DNA of 64,000 nt from Pseudomonadota bacterium (GCA_005804885.1 SYOX01000333.1:1-64000); one strand, 5' to 3'; counted from the first letter of the stretch, positions 1 to 8,616 are shown. Made by a program: numbers and translations. The notes: generated by a model from the sequence alone, not told the origin.

Positions 1-328
1 AAAGCGTTTTGACATCGAGAGCATCCTTGATCCTCCGTGATTGTTGCGTTCACGGAGCTTGCACTGCTGGACCCTGCTGAGTCACCCTCTACCCGTCAGA
101 GTTTCCGGAACTGAGCCCGTCAGACTTATTGGAACCTACAATGGCGAAACCCAAGCTCAGCGCTCTGACGTGGGTCTGTGCCCATTTTGTACCAGGCTCA
201 GAGCGCGATGCTTGACGACCGGCGCTTGCCGCGCGGGTCGCAGGCCTGACCGACCCCGCGACAGCCGCCATTGCAGCGCTCATCGGCGCTGGAGGGTGCG
301 ACCTGGGTAGAACAGGACCTTCTCGGGA

Positions 329-572
329 TCAGGATAGGCATCCGGGGTTCACTATCCTGGACATCCAGAGGTGCGCGATGTCGAAGTCCAGGCCTTTGAG
401 GATCTCGCTGCGCGAGCGGAGGATGAGGGCGGTGCGGGCCTCTCGCAAGAAGCGCTCGCGACCCTCCGGGTTGTCGTCGCTGTGGAGGAGATTGAGGGCG
501 ACGGGGGCGTCGATGGCGGTGTGGATGGCCTTTAGACTGCTCCAAAGCCGCCGTTGCCGGGCAGATCGAGAT
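329..572 (-). pseudogene. Ser/Thr protein kinase N-lobe remnant (frameshifted)
   Basis: Read on the minus strand, one frame gives a kinase glycine-rich loop (GNGGFGAV) at about 533-560, which then hits a stop. The next frame continues as KAIHTAIDAPVALNLLH followed by NPEGRERFLREARTAL, the usual N-lobe order of bacterial Pkn kinases, with N in place of the usual VA(L/V)K lysine. Inserting one base in the GTCTAAAG stretch at about 533-536 would restore GAVYKAIHT. Downstream only LDFDIA is still kinase-like; there is no catalytic loop (HRD) and no DFG. I read it as a dead fragment of a Pkn2-type kinase. It has no recognisable start or partner gene. Confidence 0.55.
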
Positions 573-679
573 GATCCCGATGGGAAGATGCCGAACGCGC
601 CCCGACCCACGAGGCCTTTCGGTCGTTGGCATCGACCTTCATCGGCCTCGGTGGAGGGGAGCCGTTGGCTCGTGCTGCT

Positions 680-1444
680 CTACTCACAGGGAAACGTGTC
701 GGTGCATTCCTCCGAGGGTCCTTCTTGGGAAGGAGGGACTCTCTCTTCAGGAGGAACACATCCATAATACCTGGGGTCATAATGTCTGTTATGCCACTCC
801 TCTTCTGAAAAACGATCTCTGGAATTAGTAGGGCATTCAATGGATTCGTTTTCCAGTAAATAGTTGGCCCGAGCAGAGAGTTCTTCAAAGGTGTCGGGAA
901 ATTCTGCCAAGCCTTGCTGGGAAGGGGCGATTCTATCTGTTATGAGTTCTATAGGGGCAGAACCTACGGGGAACCATTGTCCTTCTGATTGACGCAAAGT
1001 GAACATCCAAATCTCACCGGGAACAGGAAGGCGATCCTCCAACCCGCTTCCATATGTAAGGACCACGATGTCCATGCGACTCATCAAGTCTGCGCCCGCG
1101 ACGACGGCCCACACGTTGACGGGGAAGATACCGGCAGAAGTACTGTAAGAGCCAGAACAATCATCTTTCGAATGAATAATTCGCGGTTCGTCAGCAATTT
1201 CGACGATTGCGATTGAGCCAACATTCCGAATGAAGTCGCAAAGGGTGATCACGGGGAGCGCATCGCCGATCTCGTGGGAGGTGACGTCAGGTCCTGGAGT
1301 GTTGAGATAGTGAACGAAGCCAAGGTCTCTGATGCTCGTTCCAGAGGCGATGAGGGTGGGGGAGGGTGTGCTGGTCTCTTGGTCGCATCCGCAGCAGAGG
1401 CTTGCTGTGAAGAGAAGTATTGTTGAAAGTACTCGGGACTTCAT
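680..1444 (-). CDS. Small lipoprotein, unknown function
   Basis: 254 residues. The start at 1444 gives MKSRVLSTILLFTASLCCGC, a short positively charged n-region, hydrophobic core and lipobox ending in Cys20, so it is probably exported and lipidated. Its ATG overlaps the stop of the gene upstream in an ATGA arrangement, implying translational coupling. The mature part has no domain I recognise; the C-terminal third holds several cysteines (ECPTNSRD, YYGCVPPEE, EECTDTFPC). Base composition is clearly more AT-rich than the genes further right, suggesting a separately acquired or fast-evolving segment. Confidence 0.55.
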   Translation of the reverse strand: MKSRVLSTILLFTASLCCGCDQETSTPSPTLIASGTSIRDLGFVHYLNTPGPDVTSHEIGDALPVITLCDFIRNVGSIAIVEIADEPRIIHSKDDCSGSYSTSAGIFPVNVWAVVAGADLMSRMDIVVLTYGSGLEDRLPVPGEIWMFTLRQSEGQWFPVGSAPIELITDRIAPSQQGLAEFPDTFEELSARANYLLENESIECPTNSRDRFSEEEWHNRHYDPRYYGCVPPEERVPPSQEGPSEECTDTFPCE

Positions 1445-1857
1445 TGTTTGCCGGCTTGGACAACTTTTCCAACTTGCTCGTTGGAAATGCCATCGATGTT
1501 GCTTGGGGGTGGAAGACAACTGAAAATCTCATCGCCCATATCGCTTTCTATGCAGACATAGATCGAATCGCCTGGGTTGTCATCCCAGCCGGAGTTCACA
1601 GGTGTGGCACAAACAGTTTGGTTGAAAATGGGTTTAGTCTTTGCTTTTGAGGGGGTGCAGAGGAGGGTTGGCGTTAGACCGTCACGAGTGCCATCTTGTT
1701 GAAGCAGATTCCGTCTGCATCGGGCTCGGTGGTCAGTTTTTGACACACGTTGCTGACCACGACGGTCTAAGGGTGATGTGATAATTAAGCAGGGGGGGTT
1801 GGTAAGGGCAATCTGAAAGTAGGGCTTAGAGAGTCTTGTTGCGATGCGATTTATCAT
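1441..1857 (-). CDS. Hypothetical ORF coupled to the small lipoprotein, possibly degraded
   Basis: 138 residues. The ATG at 1857 has a good ribosome binding site (AGAGGAG, about 8 bases upstream) and the stop overlaps the ATG of the next gene (ATGA), which supports translation. The second half looks like a secreted-type sequence (FNQTVCATPVNSGWDDNPGD, then SIYVCIESDMGDEIFSC). The middle is Arg-rich and unconvincing. In the neighbouring frame 1672-1760 reads VVVSNVCQKLTTEPDADGIC then FNKMALVTV and stop, which is far more protein-like. I suspect one or two frameshifts here, possibly linked to the 7-C run at about 1792-1798. Function unknown. Confidence 0.35.
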   Translation of the reverse strand: MINRIATRLSKPYFQIALTNPPCLIITSPLDRRGQQRVSKTDHRARCRRNLLQQDGTRDGLTPTLLCTPSKAKTKPIFNQTVCATPVNSGWDDNPGDSIYVCIESDMGDEIFSCLPPPSNIDGISNEQVGKVVQAGKQ

Positions 1858-2218
1858 TGCTCACTCCTCTCTATAGTCCGTCTCAGAGCGGTAAGTCTTG
1901 CAACTCTCGGTGTCAAGGCTGAGTTGGATCAGTCATCATTGAGCACAGGGCTTGTTGCGAGGAGCCCAGCGCCAGACGGAGAACCCAGGAGCCAATCTGC
2001 TGGTCGAGTCTTGAGCCTTTTGAGCCTCGTTACAAGCCACTCGATCAATGATCAATGGCTGGCCCAGACCCCTTTGGTCGTCGTCCCTGCACCACCTAAA
2101 TCGTCGCAGAACGCGTCATGCTCGGTAGTGCTGGTCCCGGCTGCGGCGCGCCGACTCATGCGCACCAGATCTTATCAAGTGTTTGAAATTATTGACGATC
2201 CTCGCGGGCGTCGGGCGC
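1858..2218. other. Intergenic stretch without a supported gene
   Basis: About 360 bp between the start of the minus-strand ORF at 1857 and the 3' end of the gene at 2219. It is AT-richer than the main part of the window. The only clear element is the ribosome binding site next to 1857. Open frames here have no signal peptide, ribosome binding site or recognisable motif. Confidence 0.4.
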
Positions 2219-2999
2219 TCAGTAGCCCACCGCGACGAGGTCCTTGTTCTGGGCCAGGGCGCCGGAGGACGCGCGCAGCAGCATCAGCGCGCGGCGCAGC
2301 TGCCAGCCGTCCAGCTCCTCGTCGTCCCAGCTCCCGAAGAGGTCGACGAGCTGGGGATCGGAGAGGGTGTGGGGGCTGCGCAGGAGGATCTCCAGGCCGT
2401 CCCGGGTCAGGCCGGGCGGCTCTTCGAGCGCGCTCTGGCAGCGCAGGAGGTCGTCGATGACCCGCTCTCGCAAGGGGGCGACGAAGCGCCCAAGCTCGTC
2501 GAGGGTCAGGTAGCCGTGGGGCCAGCTCGTCAGGTAGCGCAGCGCGCGCTCGGCGGGCATCGCCATCGGATCGTCGGTGAAGGTGATCCCCCCGAAGGGC
2601 CGGCAGGCCAGCCACCAGCCGAACTCGTAGGGCAGCGGCTCCCAGGAGAGCGTCGCCAGGGTCAGGCGCTGCATCCCGCCCCACTGATCGAACTCGACCT
2701 CCTTGCCGAAGAGCCGCACGACCTGCGCGACGGCGGAGCTGACCCCGCCGAAGACGCGCCAGGGCTCCAGGGCCATCGGCGGCCGATCCCAGGCCAGCGC
2801 GCGGCCGCTGAGCAGGTGCCGGACCCGCTCGCGGGCCTCGGGCTGGATGCGCTCCTCGACCAGGACGTGCATGGCCGGCGAGTAGGCGATGTCTCGCCCT
2901 CGGAGAGCGGCCTCGACGTCCTTGAGGTGGGCCGCGAAGTAGGCGATGGCCTCGGCGATGGTGCACGCTCCTCGGTCAGCGACCGTGAAGAAAGGGGCC
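2219..2999 (-). CDS. C-terminal part of a frameshifted unknown protein
   Basis: This frame reads as ordinary protein from about position 2999 (APFFTVADRGACTIAEAIAY...) to the stop at 2219, about 260 residues. The first in-frame ATG inside it is at 2872 and lacks a ribosome binding site, so independent initiation is doubtful. It reads naturally as the continuation of the gene starting at 3326 if one base is removed in the GGGGCCCCTTTCTTC stretch at about 2988-3001, giving ERGPFFTVADRGACTIAEA across the join. No known domain recognised; it contains aromatic-rich segments (PLPYEFGWWLACRPFGGITF) and an acidic, leucine-rich C-terminus. Could be an inactivated gene, a +1 frameshift product or an assembly error. 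Confidence 0.5.
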
Positions 3000-3326
3000 C
3001 CGCTCCGTCGCGGGTGTGCAGAACTGCTGGAAGCGGAGCTTGTCGATGACGACTCGATCCGCCGGGATATAGTAGACGACATCCTGCTCGCCGATGAGGG
3101 TCAGCCCCTCGGCGGCGATCAGGGCGGCGCAGCGCCGCAGGAACCAGGCCACCTCGTGCTCGGGGCGCCGCTCGGAGGTGTTGATGTCGTGCAGCTCCAG
3201 CACGCGGGCCTGGGCGACGCGGCCGTCCTCGTCCACCGTCAGCTCGACCACGGCGCCGTCGCAGGCGCGGCGGCCCAGCCCGGTCAGCACCCGCTCGGGG
3301 CCGAAGCGCTCGCGCACCTGCTTCAT
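2976..3326 (-). CDS. N-terminal part of the frameshifted unknown protein
   Basis: 116 residues as an open frame, starting MKQVRERFGPERVLTGL. The ATG overlaps the stop of the exonuclease III gene (ATGA at 3323-3326), so the two form an operon. The sequence VVELTVDEDGRVAQARVLEL is followed by a helical segment (EVAWFLRRCAALIAAEGLTL). The frame ends with GPFLHGR and stop, but the next frame carries the protein on to 2219, giving about 370 residues in total. No family recognised. Confidence 0.55.
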   Translation of the reverse strand: MKQVRERFGPERVLTGLGRRACDGAVVELTVDEDGRVAQARVLELHDINTSERRPEHEVAWFLRRCAALIAAEGLTLIGEQDVVYYIPADRVVIDKLRFQQFCTPATERGPFLHGR

Positions 3327-4108
3327 GGGCCCCCCAGGGCGTCGTCGGCCAGCTCAAGCTCGATCGGGCAGTGATCGGAGCCCTCGACCTCGGCGTAGAG
3401 GTTCACGGCGCGGACGGCGGGCAGCAGGTTGGCGGAGATCAGGTGATAGTCGATGCGCCAGCCGATGTTGCGCGCTCTGGCGCCGCTGCGGTTGGACCAC
3501 CAGGTGTACTGCCCCTCGGCGTCGGGGTTGAGCGCCCTGAAGACGTCGACGAGGCCGAGGGCCAGCAGCTCGTCGAACTTGCGCCGCTCCTCGGGGGTGA
3601 AGCCCGAGGTCTTCGCGTTGGCCCCGGGCCGGGCCAGATCGGCGGGCATGTGGGCGGTGTTGAAGTCCCCTGCGACGATGACCCGCTCCCCCGCCTCGAC
3701 GAGCGGCTTGAGCACCGCGATGAGGCGGTCGTAGAAGTCCATCTTGAAGGGGACCCGCTCGCAATCCCGCCCGCCGTTGGGGAAGTAGCCGTTGAAGAGC
3801 CTCACCCCCCCATGCGCGGTCATCACCACCCGGCCCTCGCCGTCCAGGCGAGGGTCGCCCAGGCCGACCTCGACGGCCTCTGGAGGGCGCCTGGAGAGCG
3901 TCATTACGCCGCTGTAGCCCTTCTTGTCGGCCTCGACCCAGGCGACGTGGTAGCCCAGCGCCTCGACCCCGGCCCGATCAAAGTCATCCAGCGGCGATCG
4001 CACCTCCTGAACGCAGAGGACGTCGGGATTGGCGCGCTTGAGCCAGTCAAGGAAGCCCTTGCGGGTCACAGCGCGAATACCGTTGACGTTCCAGGAGTAG
4101 AGCCGCAT
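3323..4108 (-). CDS. xth: Exodeoxyribonuclease III
   Basis: 261 residues, the usual length for ExoIII/ExoA. It is a Mg2+-dependent AP endonuclease and 3'-5' exonuclease/phosphodiesterase of base-excision repair, in the endonuclease/exonuclease/phosphatase fold. Catalytic landmarks are present: Asn7 in WNVNGIR, Glu35 in VQE, Asp148 and Asn150 in AGDFNTAH, Asp220 in WRIDYHL, and the terminal Asp245-His246 in GSDHCPI. The YFPNGG segment of the family is also intact. The start at 4108 places the canonical MRLYSWNVNG N-terminus. It is followed with ATGA overlap by the frameshifted unknown gene. Confidence 0.95.
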   Translation of the reverse strand: MRLYSWNVNGIRAVTRKGFLDWLKRANPDVLCVQEVRSPLDDFDRAGVEALGYHVAWVEADKKGYSGVMTLSRRPPEAVEVGLGDPRLDGEGRVVMTAHGGVRLFNGYFPNGGRDCERVPFKMDFYDRLIAVLKPLVEAGERVIVAGDFNTAHMPADLARPGANAKTSGFTPEERRKFDELLALGLVDVFRALNPDAEGQYTWWSNRSGARARNIGWRIDYHLISANLLPAVRAVNLYAEVEGSDHCPIELELADDALGGP

Positions 4109-4174
4109 GTCACCTTGTCTCAGCGTCTTCCAGTCCAGGGCAGTGAACCACTATAGGGCACACAAGGCAACTGC

Positions 4175-5779
4175 TCAGAAGCGGCCGACGATCTCCAGCC
4201 GGCCTCCGGCGAAGGCGGGGAACTCGCGGCAGACCCCGGAGATGCACTTGATCCCGCCGCGCTGGGTGCCCACGGTCGCGCGCAGGTCCACGCCCTCGAC
4301 GACCTCGTCGCCGATCAGCGCGCCGAGGTCCAGCGCCAGGATGCCCGCGAAGAAGAGGTTGCGGACCTCGGGGCTGGGGTCCTGGGTGTCGTAGCCAAAC
4401 TCGAAGGTCAAGCCGCCGAGGTCCTGAATGTCGCCGCCGAGGAAGGTGCTGCCGCGCAGGAACTTCGTCTCGTCCAGCAGCCGATCCTCGACATTGCTGG
4501 CGATGTGCAGCGAGAAGCCCGCGCCGATGTGCTGCGTCAGGTCGACCTCGACGTGGTTGATGGCCTTGAAGGTGACCTCGTCGCTGACCTCGCGCCGGGC
4601 CCCGGCGCTGATCACGACGCGCGAGATGCCCTCCTGCCAGCCCAGATCAAAGCCGCCGTAGTTGTGGAACATCTCCACCTGGCCCGGCTCGTCGAGGTGG
4701 TTGATGCGCACCATGCTGTTGGCGAAGAAGACCAGCTCCGGGTCCGGGATCGCGTACTCCAGCCGCGCGCGCGCCCCGCGCACGTCGGTGTTGTCAAAGA
4801 CCTCCTGGTCGATCCGCTCCAGCGTCGGGGCGAAGTTGTAATCGAAGCGGCTGCCGAGCGAGGAGTTGCGGCTGCCCTTGACCTCGTAGTCGTCCAGCGC
4901 CAGCGCCTCAAGCAGGAGGATCACGTCGCCGGGGCCGATCTCTGAAAAGTTCATGTCGACGGCCATATAGGCCGCAAAGGCGTTGGCCAGGATCGTGTCC
5001 CCGACGCCTCGACCGGTCGTCACGGCGCCGGCCAGCTGGGTGCGCTGGGCACCAAGCTCGGCGTAGATCGACAGCCAGTCGGTCAGCCCCGGCGACGAGA
5101 GCGTGATCCCCTCGCTGAAGGTGAAGTCGCGCTGGCCGGGCAGCAGGCGCTCGCTGGGGTGGACGAAGACGGCGTAGAGGCCGACGTTGACGATGTCGAG
5201 CCCGAGGTACTCCCAGTCCGATCCGACGACGATGTCGTCGGTGTCCTCGATGAAGCTCTGGCTGATGGTGTCGATGTTGACCGGGTTGGTCAGCCCGGCG
5301 AAGACGCCCAGCCGATGATCGTCGCTCTCCCACTGGAGGTCGCCGCCGCGCAGCGTCACGTCGAGGCCAGCCTCGTCGACCTTGCGGATCGACAGCGCGA
5401 TGCCCCGGCCGACCTGCCGGTAGAAGTCGCCCGCGGTCAGCGTCCAGTCCCCGAGGCTGTAGCGCACCGTCAGGCGCTCCAGGCGCGCGTCGTCGCGGAA
5501 GGTGGGGCTGGGGGGGTTGGGGAAGAAGAGGGTCTCGTCGGGGAAGTAGACCGTGTCCAGGCGCAGCTGGGTGGCGATCTGGCCCGAGGTGCCGCTCAGG
5601 TTCAGGCGGTTGAGCAGCAGGCCGAAGTTGTCGTCCTCGGCTCGCCCGTTCTTGTTGTCGATCCTGAACTCGGCCGTCGTCGTGTTGGTGACGGTGACGG
5701 TGGCCTGATCCTGGGCCAGGGCGGCCCCGCAGGCGCCGACGATCCCGATCAGCGCGGCAAGGGAGAGGGGTCTTCGCAC
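4175..5779 (-). CDS. Outer-membrane beta-barrel protein candidate (DUF6029-like)
   Basis: 534 residues. The N-terminus MRRPLSLAALIGIVGACGAA followed by LAQDQ is a Sec signal peptide, probably cleaved after ALA. The mature protein is made of alternating amphipathic beta-strands with many aromatic residues (for example YSLGDWTLTAGDFYRQVGRG, VGLYAVFVHP) and ends in GGRLEIVGRF, a C-terminal Phe typical of outer-membrane barrels. The SLGDWTLTAGDFYRQVGRGI segment resembles what I know of DUF6029-type proteins. It is the last gene after TlpA-like thioredoxins and only 15 bp downstream of one of them, so a shared transcript is likely. Function unknown. Confidence 0.6.
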   Translation of the reverse strand: MRRPLSLAALIGIVGACGAALAQDQATVTVTNTTTAEFRIDNKNGRAEDDNFGLLLNRLNLSGTSGQIATQLRLDTVYFPDETLFFPNPPSPTFRDDARLERLTVRYSLGDWTLTAGDFYRQVGRGIALSIRKVDEAGLDVTLRGGDLQWESDDHRLGVFAGLTNPVNIDTISQSFIEDTDDIVVGSDWEYLGLDIVNVGLYAVFVHPSERLLPGQRDFTFSEGITLSSPGLTDWLSIYAELGAQRTQLAGAVTTGRGVGDTILANAFAAYMAVDMNFSEIGPGDVILLLEALALDDYEVKGSRNSSLGSRFDYNFAPTLERIDQEVFDNTDVRGARARLEYAIPDPELVFFANSMVRINHLDEPGQVEMFHNYGGFDLGWQEGISRVVISAGARREVSDEVTFKAINHVEVDLTQHIGAGFSLHIASNVEDRLLDETKFLRGSTFLGGDIQDLGGLTFEFGYDTQDPSPEVRNLFFAGILALDLGALIGDEVVEGVDLRATVGTQRGGIKCISGVCREFPAFAGGRLEIVGRF

Positions 5780-5794
5780 ATCACCTCCGAGGCC

Positions 5795-6337
5795 TCAGGG
5801 CTTCTCGGCCAGGAGTTTCTTGATGGTCGTCAGATACTTCGCCTCATCGCCGACGGCGAAGCCCTCGTGCTTGTCGGCCAGCCGACCGGCCCGATCGATG
5901 AAGAGGGAGAAGGGCTGCGAGCCGCGGGGGTTGTGCAGCGCCAGCACGGCGCCCTCGGGGTCGAGCAGGACGGGCATGTTCCAGCGCTTGCGCTTGACGA
6001 GGCTGCGGACCTCCGAGAGGGTCGAGGCGTCGTCGGTGGTGATGGCCAGGACCTCGAAGCCCTCGCCGCCGTGAGCGTCGCGGAACTTCTGCAGGTGGTC
6101 GAGCTCCTGCTTGCAGGGCGCGCACCACGTGGCCCAGAAGCTGACCACGACGACCTTGCCCTTGTAGTCGGAGAGCTGGGCCTTCTTGCCGTCGAGGGTC
6201 TTGAGGGTGAAGTCGGCCATGTCGGCGCGGGCGGCCTGGGCCTCGTCGGCCCTGGAGAAGGCGGGGGAGAAGGCGGCGCCGAGCGCCAGGGCCAGGAGCG
6301 CGGCGGCGATGAAGGTGAGCAGCCTGTTTCGTGTCAT
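5795..6337 (-). CDS. TlpA-like periplasmic thioredoxin
   Basis: 180 residues. The start at 6337 gives MTRNRLLTFIAAALLALALG, a signal peptide ending about AFSRA. The mature part is a TlpA/ResA-like thioredoxin: DFTLKTLDGKKAQLSDYKGK, then VVVSFWATWCAPC with the redox pair Cys72/Cys75, then FEVLAITTDD and the cis-Pro region near GSQPFSLFIDRAG. It would act as a membrane-side or periplasmic thiol-disulfide oxidoreductase, as in cytochrome c maturation or repair of exported Cys proteins. It is the middle gene of a run of three thioredoxin-fold genes plus a barrel protein on the same strand. Confidence 0.88.
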   Translation of the reverse strand: MTRNRLLTFIAAALLALALGAAFSPAFSRADEAQAARADMADFTLKTLDGKKAQLSDYKGKVVVVSFWATWCAPCKQELDHLQKFRDAHGGEGFEVLAITTDDASTLSEVRSLVKRKRWNMPVLLDPEGAVLALHNPRGSQPFSLFIDRAGRLADKHEGFAVGDEAKYLTTIKKLLAEKP

Positions 6338-6369
6338 GGGAGCCTCTGGGTTGAGCGGGTGCTGGGGCG

Positions 6370-6987
6370 CTACAGGAGCGCCCCGACGATGTTCTCCACC
6401 GCGCTGGAGTCCGCGCCGAGGATGATCTTCACGATCTTCATGGACGAGAGGTCGACGATCATGTTCATCGGGGTCTGGCGCGAGTCGTAATAGTCCTTGA
6501 ACTGGAAGGTGGGGTCGGCCACGACGAGGAAGGGCAGGTCGTACTTCTGCTGCCAGCCTTCGGCGAGCCGGGCGTCGGCGGGCAGGAAGTTGGCGTCCTC
6601 GAAGAGCGAGACCATCACGACGAGCCCGCGGGGCGAGTAGCGGTCGTGGAGGTCGGCCAGCGCCGGCTGCTCCTCGATGCAGGCGGTGCACCAGCCCGCC
6701 GAGGTGCTCACGAGCAGCAGGCGGTTGCGGTCGTCGGCCTGGATCTGGGCCAGGTCCAGCGTGCTCCCGTCGGGGTTCACGAAGCTCAAGGGGGCAAGGA
6801 CGGCGCCCTCGCCGGTGCCGTAGGGGCCGGGGGGGTAGTCGCCGCGCGGGCCAGTGTCGAGGTCGGGGGTGGTGCCCTGGACGACGCAGCCGCACAGCAG
6901 CAGCGTCAGCGCGAGCAGAGAGGCCAGCGTCGCCAGCGGGGCGAATCGGGCGCGGGTGTTGGCGGTCGTCAAGGGCATGGGGCTCAC
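6370..6987 (-). CDS. Thioredoxin-fold lipoprotein (WCTAC)
   Basis: 205 residues. A hydrophobic segment ends with the lipobox LCGC (Cys34), so this is a lipid-anchored protein. The thioredoxin-like core carries LLLVSTSAGWCTACIEEQPA with the CxxC pair Cys100/Cys103, then GLVVMVSLFED and PMNMIVDL, a cis-Pro-type loop. It resembles AhpC/TSA or TlpA-family oxidoreductases rather than cytosolic thioredoxin. The start could be 6987 or the ATG at 6978. It lies 32 bp upstream of the TlpA gene, probably in one operon. Confidence 0.82.
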   Translation of the reverse strand: MSPMPLTTANTRARFAPLATLASLLALTLLLCGCVVQGTTPDLDTGPRGDYPPGPYGTGEGAVLAPLSFVNPDGSTLDLAQIQADDRNRLLLVSTSAGWCTACIEEQPALADLHDRYSPRGLVVMVSLFEDANFLPADARLAEGWQQKYDLPFLVVADPTFQFKDYYDSRQTPMNMIVDLSSMKIVKIILGADSSAVENIVGALL

Positions 6988-7060
6988 CTCCTGGCGAGGG
7001 TGCGTGGGCCAGGCCCTTCAGCAATAGCCGGATCGGGGCGCCGCATCAAGGCGCAAGGGG

Positions 7061-8476
7061 CTACTGCTGGGTCAGAGTGAGGGTGTAGGCGGCGCGGGCG
7101 CCTTCGTAGCCGTAGACGCGGACGACGGAGGGGCCGAAGTGGGTGAAGGACTCGTTGTCGTCGCCGGAGTCGCTGCCGACCGGGCGGTTGTTGAAGTCGT
7201 TGACGGGGCCGTTGTTGTTGACGTCCCAGACGAAGACGTCGATGTCGCCCTCGGCGTGGCTGAAGGTCAGGTCCATGCGCCAGAAGCCCTGGACGTTGAC
7301 CTGATAGTAGTCGCTGTCGGAGCCGCAGATGCCGGCGTCGAAGCTGCCGGGCTGGATGGAGGCCGGGGAGGTCGGGGCGTTGTTCGGCTCGCTGGTCTCC
7401 TCGGTGCAAGCGCCGCCGTTGTTGCCGCCGGGCGGGGTGGAGCCGCCGCCGCCGCCGTTGGCGCGGGCCAGAGCAGGGAAGTCGAGCATGAAGTTGCTGC
7501 TGTTCTGATCGGCGACGACCTTCATGTCGCTGCGGCGGATGACGATGGCCTGGGGGTAGGCCTGGATGAGGCTGGAGTTGTAGATGGCGCGGCTGTTGGG
7601 CAGCGTGGCGCCGTCGCCGATGCGGAAGCCGGAGCCGCGCGAGATGTAGTTGCTGATGATCTGGTCGGCGGTGCGGTGGTTGGCCGGCACGTAGCTGGAG
7701 TCCTCGACCTCGACGTAGGCGATGACGCCGCCGGCGGCCTCGATCTGGGAGGCCTGGCTGTTGACGCTGCGGTAGTAGTCGGGGCAGGCGCTGCACCAGC
7801 CGGCGCCGACGACCATGATCAAGATGGAGCTGTCGTCGAACTCGGGCGAGCAGGCGAACTCCTCGAAGGAGAAGTCGCGCGTGGCGCCGGACTTGTCGTA
7901 GATCCCCTGCCAGCGCAGCGCGGGCACGGTCTGGTTGCGCGACAGGCTGCCGCCGGGGCTGAAGGTGCAGGGCTGCTGGGGCTCGGGCTCCGGCTCGGGC
8001 TCCGGCTCCGGCTGGGGATCAGGCTCGGGGTTGCTGATCGGGTCGTCGTCCTGCCAGCCGTCCCCAGGATCGTCCGCGGGGTCGTCCTCGACCGGGGGGG
8101 CGCCGTCATCGCCGGGGCTGGGGGCGCGCTCGTCGTCGGCGGGGGGCCTGTGATCGTCGGCGACGAAGCCGCCATCGTCGAAGGAGCACCACCCCGTCGA
8201 GCTGCCCGGCACCGGGTTGCACAGGTTCGAGCCGCACTCGCTGGAGGACTGGCAGGTCTGGACGCAGACCCGGCTGCTGGTGCTCTGGAGGCAGCGCAGG
8301 CCAAAGTCGCACCCGCTCGTGCTCACGCAGGGGCCGCCGATGCCCGAGAGCCTGCCGGAGTCGCCGTTGGGATCGGCGTCGCCGATGGGCGCCGCGCAGC
8401 CCACCAGCGCCCCGATCGACAAGGCCGCCGTTGCCATCAGGAAGGACCGCACCGCCCTTGTTCCAGTCGACTTCAT
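7061..8476 (-). CDS. Multidomain thioredoxin-fold lipoprotein with Cys-rich and PPC domains
   Basis: 471 residues from the ATG at 8476, which has GAGGCGG just upstream. Order: signal peptide with lipobox LVGC (Cys27); a Cys-rich module at about 50-97 with eight cysteines of the type common in myxobacterial lipoproteins; an acidic Asp/Pro linker and a Pro-Glu repeat at 150-167; a thioredoxin-like domain with GAGWCSACPDYY (Cys228/Cys231) and VIAYVEVED; a Gly/Pro/Asn linker; and a C-terminal PPC-type beta domain starting EPNNAPTSP with SDSDYYQVNV and GDIDVFVWD. It is probably a surface thiol oxidoreductase, but the substrate is unknown. It heads the thioredoxin run after a 313 bp gene-free gap. 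Confidence 0.78.
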   Translation of the reverse strand: MKSTGTRAVRSFLMATAALSIGALVGCAAPIGDADPNGDSGRLSGIGGPCVSTSGCDFGLRCLQSTSSRVCVQTCQSSSECGSNLCNPVPGSSTGWCSFDDGGFVADDHRPPADDERAPSPGDDGAPPVEDDPADDPGDGWQDDDPISNPEPDPQPEPEPEPEPEPQQPCTFSPGGSLSRNQTVPALRWQGIYDKSGATRDFSFEEFACSPEFDDSSILIMVVGAGWCSACPDYYRSVNSQASQIEAAGGVIAYVEVEDSSYVPANHRTADQIISNYISRGSGFRIGDGATLPNSRAIYNSSLIQAYPQAIVIRRSDMKVVADQNSSNFMLDFPALARANGGGGGSTPPGGNNGGACTEETSEPNNAPTSPASIQPGSFDAGICGSDSDYYQVNVQGFWRMDLTFSHAEGDIDVFVWDVNNNGPVNDFNNRPVGSDSGDDNESFTHFGPSVVRVYGYEGARAAYTLTLTQQ

Positions 8477-8616
8477 TGCATTCACCGCCTCTTGGCTTCT
8501 CGCCCTGGGTTCAACCAGGCCGACAAAGAGCAACAAGCAGACCAGATCCTCACAAGGGCCGCGGTGCCCCTGACGGTCGGCCTCCGTGGTCGCTGAAGGG
8601 CTTCGTTGTGCCACCT

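Noticed and set aside
1924-2170. Plus-strand ORF in the AT-richer intergenic stretch
   Set aside because: No ribosome binding site or motif, and its 3' half lies antisense to the gene at 2219.
2976-3010. Classical -1 programmed frameshift signal
   Set aside because: The correction needed is +1 (drop one base) and no X-XXY-YYZ heptamer in frame is present.
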